A DNA stretch of 64,000 bases from Streptantibioticus parmotrematis (GTDB lineage: Bacteria > Actinomycetota > Actinomycetes > Streptomycetales > Streptomycetaceae). The stretch is taken from the NCBI RefSeq assembly GCF_019890615.1, contig NZ_JAINVZ010000004.1, positions 186,001 to 250,000 of the forward strand, written 5' to 3'. Every line of letters begins with the position of its first letter. Within the stretch, counting starts at the first letter, position 1. The position numbers and the translations under genes are program-made. The notes beneath the pieces were generated by a model. It ran no database searches and was not told the DNA's origin. It saw only the letters and a list, made by a program, of their open reading frames with translations. This document shows positions 1 to 7,477 of this stretch, piece after piece.

Positions 1-96
1 ACGGGAAACGGCGCTCCGCGATGTCCGTGTGAGTGCAACCGAACAGGGTTCTGCGGCGGCTGCGGACACGCCGGATGCGGCGGACGCCGCCGCTGA
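1..96 (+). CDS. C-terminal end of a small Cys-rich protein (partial)
   Basis: The first reading frame is open from the window edge to a TGA at 94-96. It encodes a tail with six cysteines and one histidine in CPCEC, FCGGCGHAGC-type spacing, ending in Arg residues. Small Cys-rich, probably zinc-binding proteins of this sort occur among the minor genes of Streptomyces integrative elements. The start is outside the window. The open stretch is only 31 codons, so chance is possible, but the Cys/His spacing argues for a real gene. Confidence 0.4.
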   Translation, partial: TGNGAPRCPCECNRTGFCGGCGHAGCGGRRR

Positions 97-114
97 GCAG
101 CACCTCACACCACC

Positions 115-140
115 GCGCCCCCGGCTCGCGCCGGGGGCGC
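115..140 (+). terminator. Hairpin before the gene at 178
   Basis: An 11-bp perfect GC stem with a TCGC loop and no T-run. It sits about 38 nt upstream of the next start codon, like the other hairpins in this element, and may be a terminator or an attenuator. Confidence 0.45.
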
Positions 141-177
141 ACCCATACGCGACAGCGCCATCTTGGAGACCAACCCC

Positions 178-804
178 ATGACCCACTCTCGCGGAGTTCA
201 GCACCTCGCGGACGAACTCGGCGTGGAGGCCGAGCACGTCGCCCGCGCTTTCCGCACCGCATCCCACGCCCACGCGGCCATACGCGCGGTGAAATACACG
301 CACCTGACCGATGAGCAGTTCCGCCGGCTCATCGACAACGACCGCTACACCATCGCCGTCGTCGCCAACCTGGCCATGCGCTTCGCCGGACGCACCGAGG
401 ACGCACGCCTGCTGACGGACATCTACAAGGCCGCCTCAGGCAAGACCGCCCACCGCCCCGTCATCCGCCGCGGCGTCGGCACCCTGCGCGACCACCACGA
501 CCACGACGTGGTCCAGCAGGCCATCCGCATCCTGCAGGCGGCCGGTCTGCCGCCCATCGAGACCGACGGCACCCGGGCCCTGCGCGACGGATTCCAGGTC
601 CTGCCCGGCTGCGACGAACTCCCCGGCTGGGTGTTCATCGCCCCCGACCCCGACTGCGCGCACCGCGGTGGCTTCGCCGGAGGCCGCGACGGCTATCCGA
701 CCGTCATGAAGTGGGCCGGATGGGGCGTCATCCCCGAACCGCTCGCCGAGGGACTGTTCGCCGCCGTTCACCCCGACCACCGGGACCAGCCCTTCCCCTC
801 CTGA
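178..804 (+). CDS. Hypothetical element protein, 208 aa
   Basis: I do not recognise a named family. The ATG at 178 is preceded by GGAG about 9 nt upstream; a TTG 15 nt earlier overlaps that ribosome site and is less likely. The N-terminal half is helical and soluble-looking (residues about 5-90). The C-terminal half has several His, Cys and Trp residues (GWVFIAPDPDC and GRDGYPTVMKWAGWG regions). There is no signal peptide or membrane segment. It is the first complete gene of the element segment, and its position among single-gene units separated by hairpins suggests an accessory function. Function unknown. Confidence 0.7.
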   Translation: MTHSRGVQHLADELGVEAEHVARAFRTASHAHAAIRAVKYTHLTDEQFRRLIDNDRYTIAVVANLAMRFAGRTEDARLLTDIYKAASGKTAHRPVIRRGVGTLRDHHDHDVVQQAIRILQAAGLPPIETDGTRALRDGFQVLPGCDELPGWVFIAPDPDCAHRGGFAGGRDGYPTVMKWAGWGVIPEPLAEGLFAAVHPDHRDQPFPS

Positions 805-813
805 CCCACCTCG

Positions 814-843
814 CGGTCGGCGCGCTCACCGGCGCGCCGGCCG
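814..843 (+). terminator. Intercistronic hairpin
   Basis: An 11-bp stem (CGGTCGGCGCG pairing with CGCGCCGGCCG, one G-U pair) with an 8-nt loop, between the genes ending at 804 and starting at 867. Confidence 0.4.
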
Positions 844-866
844 CCCTCCCGAAAGGCTCTCCGCAC

Positions 867-1166
867 GTGAAGTTCCCGGTCGACGACACCATGCTCACCG
901 CCTGGTCCACCCTCCTCGGCCTGACCGACCAGCAGCGCGACGACGTACTCGGCGAGATCGAAGCCACCCTGCGCCGCGGCTACACCCTGCGCCCACTCGC
1001 GATACGCCACCTCTCCTTCGAGCAGGCGACCGCCGACATGGACCCCGACGAACTCGCCCTGATCTTCCTGGAGACCGGCCTGCGCCGCGCCGGGCACCCG
1101 GACGCGGCCGACGCCGTACTCCGCCGCGGCCTCCTCGCACAACTCCACGCCGCACACGCCGACTGA
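867..1166 (+). CDS. Hypothetical small element protein, 99 aa
   Basis: Start chosen as GTG 867 because GAAAGG lies about 10 nt upstream; the frame is open further upstream but has no ribosome site there. The product is acidic and helical, with a DQQRDDVLGEIEATLRRGY segment and a leucine/alanine-rich C-terminus, and has no recognisable domain. Hairpins flank it on both sides, so it may be a monocistronic unit. Function unknown. Confidence 0.6.
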   Translation: MKFPVDDTMLTAWSTLLGLTDQQRDDVLGEIEATLRRGYTLRPLAIRHLSFEQATADMDPDELALIFLETGLRRAGHPDAADAVLRRGLLAQLHAAHAD

Positions 1167-1191
1167 CCTGCACCCCACTTCCCATCACTCC

Positions 1192-1225
1192 GCCGCCCCG
1201 GCCGCGCACCGCGCACCGGGGCGGC
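1192..1225 (+). terminator. Intercistronic hairpin
   Basis: A 10-bp perfect stem (GCCGCCCCGG with CCGGGGCGGC) and a 14-nt loop in the gap between the genes ending at 1166 and starting at 1255. No T-run. Confidence 0.45.
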
Positions 1226-1254
1226 CCCATGCGCGCAGAAAGGTACGCAGACCG

Positions 1255-2271
1255 ATGTCCACCGACGACGTGCCATTCCTCCCACGGGCGGCCACCGTCA
1301 CCACCTCGCGCACGGCGCCATCCTGGGCCAAGAAGACCCCGCCCGCGCCGAAGGCGTCCGCACGGCCAAGGGTCACCGCACGGAAGTTCAACGCGCCGCG
1401 CGATCCCCACGAGCACGCCCGCAAGATCGCGGAGAATGTCCTCGACGCCTGGTACCGGTCCTTCGGCGGCAGCAGCATCGACATCCCTCTCGGCACCGTC
1501 GCCGGGCTCTCCCTGCTGCGCAACGTCCCCGGCCTGGCGGACTGGGTGCTCAACCTCCAGCCCGAAGAACTCCCTCAGCTGCTCAAGGAGATCTACCTCG
1601 GACACTGGATCAACCGCCCCGATCTCATTAACCGAGCGATACGCCTGCACGACTGGGCCTGGAACCCCGCCCCGGACAAGCAGCAGCTCCGCGCAGTCCA
1701 CGCCGTCGCCTGCGCGGCCATCGACACCGGCTTGCTCGACCTCACCGGCCATGACGACCCAGGGCAACGCTCCGAGGCCGACGTGCTCAGCCCGCTGCTC
1801 ACCGGCCTGCGTCACAAGAGCGACAAGAAGTGGCGGGGCGAGTACCACACGCCGGCGTCCGTCACCGACCTGATGGCCAACGTGACGGTGGACAAGGAAG
1901 TCGTCAAGCCCGGGATGGCCTTTCGCGAACCCGCCGTCGGCTCCGGCGGCATGTTCCGCTCCGTAGCCCAGCGCCTGCGCGAACTCGGCCTCAGCCCGCA
2001 CGACTTCCACTGGTACGGCAACGACATCGACTCGCTGTCCGCTGGGTGCGCCGCCGTCAACACGATCATCTGGGACCTCGGACCGCGCTGCCTCATCGGC
2101 TGCGCCGACTCCCTCGCACCGGAAGACGACTACGCCAAGACCCGCGCCGAAGCAAGGGACGCGTTCGACCAGCGCGACCGGTACATGGACACGGCCCGCA
2201 CGATCATCGCCCACCGCCGCGCCCTCAGACTCCTCGACGACCTCATGCCGAGCAAGGAGCCGGTCGCGTGA
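1255..2271 (+). CDS. N-6 DNA methylase-like protein lacking an obvious catalytic motif
   Basis: The 338-aa product resembles the core of type I-style N-6 adenine methylases. Around residues 200-240 it has the HTPASVTDLMA segment typical of the start of the methylase core. That is followed by FREPAVGSGGMFR, equivalent to SAM-binding motif I, and then a YGNDID acidic segment. The usual NPPF/NPPY motif IV is not visible, and the protein ends about 80 residues after the acidic segment, so it may be inactive or work in a shortened form. GAAAGG precedes the ATG by about 12 nt. It overlaps the next gene by 4 nt (GTGA), which implies translational coupling. Similar short methylase-like proteins occur on Streptomyces integrative elements. 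Confidence 0.7.
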   Translation: MSTDDVPFLPRAATVTTSRTAPSWAKKTPPAPKASARPRVTARKFNAPRDPHEHARKIAENVLDAWYRSFGGSSIDIPLGTVAGLSLLRNVPGLADWVLNLQPEELPQLLKEIYLGHWINRPDLINRAIRLHDWAWNPAPDKQQLRAVHAVACAAIDTGLLDLTGHDDPGQRSEADVLSPLLTGLRHKSDKKWRGEYHTPASVTDLMANVTVDKEVVKPGMAFREPAVGSGGMFRSVAQRLRELGLSPHDFHWYGNDIDSLSAGCAAVNTIIWDLGPRCLIGCADSLAPEDDYAKTRAEARDAFDQRDRYMDTARTIIAHRRALRLLDDLMPSKEPVA

Positions 2272-2795
2272 CCCCGCCCGAGGCCTTCGACCGGCCCGGC
2301 ACCACCCCCGCGATCCGCCGCCGACGCCCGGCCTTCGTCAGGCGGAGCGACGAGATCGAGGTGCCGCCCCTCGATGAGATCGCGCCCGCTCTCGAACCCC
2401 CCTGGCACAAGGAGGGCACCGACACCCCCGACCGCACCGTGGTCTATCGCCATCCCGACGGCCACCGTATCGGCCTGCGTCTCCAGGCCCGCGGCCTCGC
2501 CATCCAGGCCTGGATCACCGCGGGCCCCGACCTGCCGCCCATCTCCGGCGGCACCGCCGCAGAGTGCGCCGAAGCACAGGCCGCCAACGACGCCCGGCTC
2601 CAGCCCGGCCGCACCTGGCACGCCGTACTGATCACGCGCACCAGCAACAGCCTGGTCGCCGACCTCGCCGCGCTCGTCCGCGAACGGCTGCTCCCCGCCC
2701 TCACGAACAAGCCACGCGGCATACCCGCCCCGCCTCCACCCGCCCGCATCGGGCAGCCCGAGATCACCTCGCAGAAGAAGGAAACCCAGAAGTGA
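2268..2795 (+). CDS. Hypothetical element protein, 175 aa
   Basis: The GTG start at 2268 overlaps the stop of the methylase-like gene, and its own stop overlaps the start of the DUF4192 gene, so the three are probably one translationally coupled unit. A Pro/Arg-rich N-terminus (residues 1-50) is followed by a compact alpha/beta-looking region and a Pro-rich, Lys-ending tail. No domain recognised. Cytoplasmic by composition. Confidence 0.65.
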   Translation: MTPPEAFDRPGTTPAIRRRRPAFVRRSDEIEVPPLDEIAPALEPPWHKEGTDTPDRTVVYRHPDGHRIGLRLQARGLAIQAWITAGPDLPPISGGTAAECAEAQAANDARLQPGRTWHAVLITRTSNSLVADLAALVRERLLPALTNKPRGIPAPPPPARIGQPEITSQKKETQK

Positions 2796-4438
2796 GCACG
2801 TCCAAGAGCACCGTCCAGGTCACCAGCCTGGCCCATCTCGCCGAGATCCTGCCGTACCTCCTCGGCCACTACCCCGACGACAGCATCACCCTCCATACCC
2901 CCGGCCCGAACTTCCTCGACGGCGTGACCATGACGTTCCCGCTGCCCGAGGACCCTACCGAATGGCGGGCCACAACCGAGATCGCTGCCCGCCAGTTCGC
3001 GGCCTACGCCCACGACGAAGGATGCCGCCCCGACGAAGACGTCATCGTCTACCTCTGCCGCGAACCGCGCCCCGGCCAGACCCCATGGGACACCGCCGCG
3101 CTCCTCGCCCCGCTCACCGACTGGCTCACGCCTGTGCTCGCGGAGCATCGCACCACCGTTCTCCAGACGATCGGGCTCGTGGCGAACCGGTGGTGGGCGT
3201 ACGAGTGCCACATCGAAGGCTGCTGCGAGGGCGAGCCGCTGCCATCCCCCGACGATCCCACCAGCATCACCGCTCAGATGGTTCGCCTCGGCCGCACCCT
3301 CGGCCCCCGTACCCGCGACATCGTCAAGGAGTTCCGGGCCACAGCCGACTCCGACTTCCTCAAGGAACTGCACACCGCCGTCGGCCACTTCAACGCGCGG
3401 TGCGCGACCAGCGCCGGACGCGACGCGACCCTCGCGCAGACGCTGAACCAGATCGGCTCCGCCATAGGCAGGTTCCGCGACGGGGACAGCGTCCTCAGCC
3501 GGGCGCTCACCACGCAGCTCATCGTCGGCTTGCGGGACGACGCCGCGGCGGAGGCCGGAATAGCCCACGCGGAGGACGACGACCTTCCCCACGCCCGACG
3601 CCTGTGGGCCTACCTCGCCCGCCACTGCGCCGCACCATTCACGCGGGAGGCCGTTCCCATCCTGACGCTGTACGCCTTCGTCGCCTGGCGCCAGGGCGAC
3701 CTCATCGCGGCCCGGCTCGCCCTGCGCGACGCCATCACCACCGACCCGGACTACGAACTGGCCACCGGCATCCACCTCGCCACCCTCGACGGCGAAGACC
3801 CCCGTACGTACCTTGCCTCCGCGCGTGAGGACCTCGCCCACCGCCTGACGTACCTCCAGCACGCTGTTGAAGCCGCCAGCGAGTACCGCCCTATCGCCGA
3901 CGCCACTGCCGCACGCCACAGCGAAGCCCTCGACGCGGCCACCGCCGACTACTTCGTTCAAGCCCTTACCGAACGCGGACGAGTCCTCGCCTCCCACGGC
4001 ACCATCGACATCATCGACGAAGCCCTGGCCGACTTCCGCAACGGGCGACCTCAGCTCGTAGACGAGGTCGCTGCCCGCATCACCCTCGGCCTGCAAGACT
4101 GCGAGACCCGGGACGCCGCGCTGTCCACCTGCGAGGAGAGCGAACTTCCTTACGAACGGCAGCTGTGGGGCTACCTCGCCCGGCGCTGCGTACCGCCCCA
4201 CACCGACAAAGCCCCGCCGCTCCTCACCCTCCTCGGCTGGGTCGCCTGGCGGCAGAACGACACCGTCACCGCCAGCCATGCCCTGGCCGACGCACTCGGC
4301 ATCGATCCCGACTACAGGATGGCCAAGGTACTGCTGCACGCCATCCGCGCCGAGTGCGATCCGGCGCGGTTCCTGGCGATATGCCGCGAGGAGGCGGACC
4401 GATTCGCCGCGAGCCGCGCGGATCTCGACACCCTCTGA
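2792..4438 (+). CDS. DUF4192 family protein with a duplicated C-terminal domain
   Basis: The GTG at 2792 overlaps the previous stop (GTGA). Residues about 7-130 match the start of the DUF4192 family (SLAHLAEILPYLLGHYPDDS). DUF4192 proteins are common in actinobacteria and have no defined function. The family usually has one C-terminal TPR-like helical domain and about 350-400 residues; this one has 548. The C-terminal unit is present twice, at about residues 240-350 and 425-540. Both copies show LW-x-YLAR, then a L-x-W-x-AWRQ-x-D segment, then a DPDY motif. The duplication probably arose within the gene. No secretion signal. Confidence 0.8.
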   Translation: MSTSKSTVQVTSLAHLAEILPYLLGHYPDDSITLHTPGPNFLDGVTMTFPLPEDPTEWRATTEIAARQFAAYAHDEGCRPDEDVIVYLCREPRPGQTPWDTAALLAPLTDWLTPVLAEHRTTVLQTIGLVANRWWAYECHIEGCCEGEPLPSPDDPTSITAQMVRLGRTLGPRTRDIVKEFRATADSDFLKELHTAVGHFNARCATSAGRDATLAQTLNQIGSAIGRFRDGDSVLSRALTTQLIVGLRDDAAAEAGIAHAEDDDLPHARRLWAYLARHCAAPFTREAVPILTLYAFVAWRQGDLIAARLALRDAITTDPDYELATGIHLATLDGEDPRTYLASAREDLAHRLTYLQHAVEAASEYRPIADATAARHSEALDAATADYFVQALTERGRVLASHGTIDIIDEALADFRNGRPQLVDEVAARITLGLQDCETRDAALSTCEESELPYERQLWGYLARRCVPPHTDKAPPLLTLLGWVAWRQNDTVTASHALADALGIDPDYRMAKVLLHAIRAECDPARFLAICREEADRFAASRADLDTL

Positions 4439-4447
4439 CAGCACCAC

Positions 4448-4484
4448 GGTGGCCCCGGCAGTCCGTCATCTCGCCGGGGCCACC
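4448..4484 (+). terminator. Intercistronic hairpin after the DUF4192 gene
   Basis: A 12-bp perfect stem (GGTGGCCCCGGC with GCCGGGGCCACC) and a 13-nt loop, starting 10 nt after the stop codon and ending 22 nt before the next ATG. Confidence 0.55.
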
Positions 4485-4506
4485 CCGACCCGAAAAGCGC
4501 CACATC

Positions 4507-5091
4507 ATGACCACCCCATCTCGCGAACCTCGCGGTGCCGTCGCCCGCCACACCGCCTACCTGACCCAGTTCTGGGACAAGACCAAGGACTCCCGCCCCA
4601 CCTGGCACATCGACTGGGGCCACGCCGGCTTCGACATCCACACCCCGCCCGAGCCCACCTCCGGCCACCGGCCCACACTCCTCGCCCGCTCCTGGGAGCG
4701 ACCGGCCCCCGACGGCTCCGGCGAGACCTGGTCCTACCTCCACCGCGGGGCCTGCCTCGGCTGCACGTGGGAAGGCCCCAACCGGCGCGGTACGGACGAA
4801 GCCATCGAAGACGCCCACGACCACAGCCACCCCGGCTGGCGCGCGCTCCCCGCCGTCCTCGAACGCCGAAGCCGGCACTGGTTCACCCATGTCCAACGCC
4901 TCTACCCGGCGGGCTGGTTCGACCGAGGCGGTCCCATCCGAACCGTCCGCACCGGAATCGAGAAGCAGCACAAGCCCGGAGCAGCACCTGGCGGCGGCTA
5001 CGACCTCGCCACGCAGGCCCCGGAGCGACAGCGGCGCACGGCCATCGCCGAACCTCTTCCCCTGGACGCCAACGAACCCGAGGCAGCGTGA
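4507..5091 (+). CDS. DUF6349-like element protein, 194 aa
   Basis: ATG 4507 follows a hairpin. The protein has Trp/His-rich segments (WHIDWGHAGFDIH; CLGCTWEGPNRRG; HDHSHPGWR) typical of a small Streptomyces family I know as DUF6349, often carried by integrative elements. It has two nearby Cys and several His residues that could bind metal. It overlaps the HTH gene by 4 nt. Function unknown; the family name is from memory. Confidence 0.65.
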   Translation: MTTPSREPRGAVARHTAYLTQFWDKTKDSRPTWHIDWGHAGFDIHTPPEPTSGHRPTLLARSWERPAPDGSGETWSYLHRGACLGCTWEGPNRRGTDEAIEDAHDHSHPGWRALPAVLERRSRHWFTHVQRLYPAGWFDRGGPIRTVRTGIEKQHKPGAAPGGGYDLATQAPERQRRTAIAEPLPLDANEPEAA

Positions 5092-5519
5092 ACTGCATGG
5101 ACTCGATCTCCTGGCTTCGCCCCGAATACAAGGGCCGCGAAGACGAACTGATCAACCTCGCAGCCGGAGCGGACCTCGTAGGCGTCACCCGATCCGCCGT
5201 CAGCAACTGGACCAAGCGTCACGCTCACTTCCCGAAGGTCGCTCTGCTGACCGGCATCGGCGACCGGCGCAACAAGTACGTCCCCCGTGACGAGTTCCTC
5301 GCCTTCGCCCACGCACAACTGACCAAGAAGCGCACCTCTACCGGCAGATCGACACCTCGTCGGCCCACCACAGCCATACGCGCCGCCGAAGTCGCCCACT
5401 CCGAACGGCAGATAGTCCGCCTCACTGAACTGGAGACGCGCCAGGCAGCGGCCCTCGCGAGCACCCGTCGTGTGCTGAGAGAGCATCGCAAGACCCTCAA
5501 GCGTGCCCGCCAGGGCTGA
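5088..5519 (+). CDS. Small helix-turn-helix protein of the element
   Basis: The GTG start overlaps the preceding stop (GTGA); an in-frame ATG four codons later is an alternative. Residues about 20-50 (AGADLVGVTRSAVSNWTKRH) read as a helix-turn-helix with a clear recognition helix. A further DNA-binding-like segment (GIGDRRNKYVPRDEF) and a basic, Arg/Thr-rich helical C-terminus follow. It is the last gene before the attachment site, so an excisionase-like or regulatory role is possible, but no integrase is adjacent. Function otherwise unknown. Confidence 0.65.
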   Translation: MNCMDSISWLRPEYKGREDELINLAAGADLVGVTRSAVSNWTKRHAHFPKVALLTGIGDRRNKYVPRDEFLAFAHAQLTKKRTSTGRSTPRRPTTAIRAAEVAHSERQIVRLTELETRQAAALASTRRVLREHRKTLKRARQG

Positions 5520-5928
5520 ACGCCGAGATCGCAGAAGTCCGCCGTCTCGAAGACACCGAAGGCACGTGCGCGGGCTCTACCCCGCCACTCGACGGAGCGG
5601 GGGGGTACGCTATGAGGACGCGGCAGACCTGCGAAATCGGTCAGTGGCTCGGCCCCGGGCACAGGGGCTTCTGAGCCCCCGCTTCCCCAAAGGGACTTCG
5701 GTGCTCACAGGAACGCGCAGGCCGTCTGAGCTTCGGCGACTTCCAGCACACCCCATCCTCCGGCCTGGCGCGGCCTGCTCTGGGAACGTGGTGGGAACAG
5801 AAGGACGGAGAAAGGCCGGGAAGGATCTGGACAGACCGGGCCTTCGCTGCACCCAAATACCTCACTGACCTGCGAAAACAGGGAATGGTCGGGCCGTGGC
5901 AGGATAGATCAGTGAGCTTATGATCATG
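5520..5928. other. Gene-free end of the element
   Basis: No convincing coding region. The 11-mer GACCTGCGAAA occurs at 5626 and again at 5867, the second 52 nt before the tRNA fragment. Such repeats could be recombinase arm sites or chance. The last 60 nt are relatively AT-rich. Confidence 0.5.
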
Positions 5929-5973
5929 CTCCTAAAGCGGGTGTCGCAGGTTCGAATCCTGCCGGGGGCACCA
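5929..5973 (+). other. 3' fragment of tRNA-Arg(CCT): attachment-site core
   Basis: The sequence runs from the anticodon loop (CTCCTAA, anticodon CCT) through the 3' anticodon strand, variable loop, T-arm (GCAGG-TTCGAAT-CCTGC) and acceptor strand to CCA. The 5' half is missing: the bases before the loop do not pair with AGCGG, and no GCCCCCG acceptor strand is found upstream. This is what tyrosine integrases leave at the distal end of an element inserted into a tRNA 3' end. A rho-independent terminator follows at once, so the fragment marks the old chromosomal tRNA end. Confidence 0.8.
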
Positions 5974-5977
5974 GGCG

Positions 5978-6011
5978 AAAGGCCCCGGACCGATCGTGGT
6001 CCGGGGCCTTT
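5978..6011 (+). terminator. tRNA-type rho-independent terminator
   Basis: An 11-bp perfect stem (GGCCCCGGACC with GGTCCGGGGCC) extended by AAA/TTT pairing, directly after the tRNA fragment. It would have ended the original tRNA-Arg transcript. Confidence 0.8.
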
Positions 6012-6143
6012 GACATCCAGGTCTGACATCAACGCGGGCAGGTCTGACGTCAACGTGGGCGGCCTACGACGACTACACCGGGACTTTGTCGGTTGAGCGG
6101 CGCCGCCAGGCTGGGGAAAGATGCCCGGCAGGGGGTGAGCCGT

Positions 6144-6653
6144 GTGGGTGACGCAACCAGGGACGAGACGATCCAGCGGCTCCGGGTACTGGGGCACTGG
6201 CGCGCGTTCGGTCGGCATGTCCCCTCGAACGAACTCATCCAGGCAGGTCTGGACGCGCTCCTGGCCGGCGTCGACTCCCCTTCGCTGCTCCTGCTGGCCG
6301 GCCTTGGACGTCGGGAAGAGCACGAGGCGCAGGATCTCTTCGATCGCGCGTTGGAGGAGCTGGACTTCACCTTCGAGGTACCGGCCGACCCAACCGCCGC
6401 GAAGCTGGCCATGGCTTACTGGTTGGCCGAACAGATCGCGAGCGGAACCATGGACCCGGCGAAGGGCGCAGACCTCATCTGGAGGGAGGTGGCCTGGGAT
6501 CTCGGGTACCCGGATGAACTCCAGCCGATCGTTCAATGCGCCATCCTGATCGACGACTGGGACGAGCACTGGGGCGTACCACTCGAAGAATTGCGGAGCA
6601 AAGCCCTGAACGCGGCCCGACAGCTTGCCACCCGGAACGGCCGCGCCACCTGA
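6144..6653 (+). CDS. Hypothetical acidic protein, 169 aa
   Basis: Start GTG 6144 was chosen because an AGGGGG stretch lies about 8 nt upstream; an upstream TTG at 6093 has no ribosome site. The product is acidic, helical and cytoplasmic. Features include an LRVLGHWRAFG segment, a long helical middle (ALDALL, EEHEAQDLFDRALEEL) and a DDWDEHWGVPLEEL C-terminal segment. No family recognised. It lies just outside the attachment site, so it could be original chromosome or cargo of an earlier insertion at the same tRNA. Confidence 0.6.
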   Translation: MGDATRDETIQRLRVLGHWRAFGRHVPSNELIQAGLDALLAGVDSPSLLLLAGLGRREEHEAQDLFDRALEELDFTFEVPADPTAAKLAMAYWLAEQIASGTMDPAKGADLIWREVAWDLGYPDELQPIVQCAILIDDWDEHWGVPLEELRSKALNAARQLATRNGRAT

Positions 6654-6739
6654 CGCCCCCCGCTCTGTACTTGCGAACGGAGCGAGGCACCGGATCGACC
6701 ATGACCCGGTGCCTCGCTCACCGTTGACGTCCTCAGGCT

Positions 6740-6853
6740 TCAACCGCGGCCGGTTCGCTTCCTGAGCAGGCGGTCCAGGTGGCTGACCTCGCACTGTGTG
6801 TCCTGGACGATGTGCGTGTACACGTCCATCGTGATGCTGATCCGGCTCCTGTT
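6740..6853 (-). pseudogene. Remnant of a tyrosine integrase C-terminus
   Basis: On the minus strand, about 35 codons ending at 6740 read RISITMDVYTHIVQDTQ, then a VSHLDRLLRKR segment. This is the C-terminal end of Streptomyces phage/AICE-type tyrosine recombinases, and the Tyr in MDVYTH would be the nucleophile. Upstream codons show no integrase similarity, and one residue seems lost in the tail compared with typical relatives. Only the last fragment of the gene remains. Confidence 0.65.
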
Positions 6854-7019
6854 TCGGCGCGTTCGCATGCCCGCGTCACCCGTTCCGCCGGATATGGAGG
6901 AGCGGTGCCGACACCCGCCACAGTAATTCGCACTGAAAGTACGGTATGGCACTTCAGGCACTAGACCGCACTTCCTGTGCTCCCAACACAGATACCAGCA
7001 AACGGAGATGACCGGCCGG

Positions 7020-7211
7020 TGGCTGACTCATGGTCAGCAGGTCGGCCAACAGCTACTTGACCATCGGCATCGCGCAGACCATCTCGGGCGAAAGCCGACG
7101 TGCCTTCAGGAGTGCGTTGAGGGCCTCGTTCGTCTGGCGGTGCTGGGCATGTGCGCGGGCGACGTCGAGGTGGAAGCTGGTCTGCCGCTCGGAGGGCAGT
7201 GGCGAAGCCGC
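7020..7211 (-). pseudogene. Remnant of an XRE-family regulator C-terminus
   Basis: Minus-strand codons below 7211 read SERQTSFHLDVARAHAQ, then a NEALNALLKARRLSPE segment. This matches the TPR-like tail of Streptomyces XRE regulators. An in-frame TAG at about 7053 interrupts it, after which LLADLLTM continues the expected pattern. The N-terminal DNA-binding part is absent; upstream of 7211 the sequence switches to a carbonic anhydrase remnant on the other strand. Decayed and truncated. Confidence 0.55.
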
Positions 7212-7212
7212 C

Positions 7213-7380
7213 AGGTCACTGCCCGGCGACCAGGTGGACAACACCGTCCGCGCCCAGATCCGGTTGACCGTCCGGCAACTGCGGTGCGATCCGCTCCTGG
7301 CCCCCTTGGAGGCGCAGGGCCGCATGCACGTCGTCGGTGCCTACTACAGCCTCGACTGCGGGACCGTGGACTTCCTGTGA
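7213..7380 (+). pseudogene. Remnant of a beta-carbonic anhydrase C-terminus
   Basis: The codons before the TGA at 7378-7380 read GDQVDNTVRAQIRLTV, then HVVGAYYSLDCGTVDFL. This is the C-terminal end of bacterial beta-class carbonic anhydrases. The zinc ligands and the rest of the enzyme are missing. The fragment abuts the XRE remnant at about 7212, so a deletion or rearrangement joined them. Confidence 0.6.
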
Positions 7381-7393
7381 CGTGCCACGCACC

Positions 7394-7427
7394 GGGGCCC
7401 GCCCACGCCGACGCGTGGACGGGCCCC
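7394..7427. terminator. Bidirectional hairpin before the sedolisin 3' end
   Basis: A 14-bp stem with one mismatch (GGGGCCCGCCCACG with CGTGGACGGGCCCC) and a 6-nt loop. It lies between the plus-strand remnant and the minus-strand peptidase and can serve both directions. Confidence 0.6.
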
Positions 7428-7477
7428 TCAGGAGCGCCGCAGAAGACGACGGCCGAAGGCCGCCCTCGTCGGTGCGA

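Larger units (their letters stand above)
1..5973. mobile_element. Right end of an integrated actinomycete element
   Basis: The stretch holds seven plus-strand genes: a small Cys-rich protein, a methylase-like protein, DUF4192, DUF6349-like and HTH proteins, and hypotheticals. It ends in a 45-nt copy of a tRNA-Arg 3' end. A tyrosine-recombinase element that enters a tRNA 3' end leaves such a partial copy at its distal border, with the element on the 5' side of the fragment, which fits this geometry. No integrase, replication or transfer gene lies in the window, so the element type (AICE, prophage or remnant) cannot be told. The left border and the intact tRNA gene should lie beyond position 1. 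Confidence 0.6.

Noticed and set aside
1-5973. Restriction-modification system
   Set aside because: Only a methylase-like protein is present. No specificity or endonuclease gene is seen in the window.
5862-6794. A 310-codon minus frame containing GRIRTCDTRFRS
   Set aside because: That segment is the reverse complement of the tRNA T-arm and variable loop. Such frames are often mis-annotated at tRNA ends.
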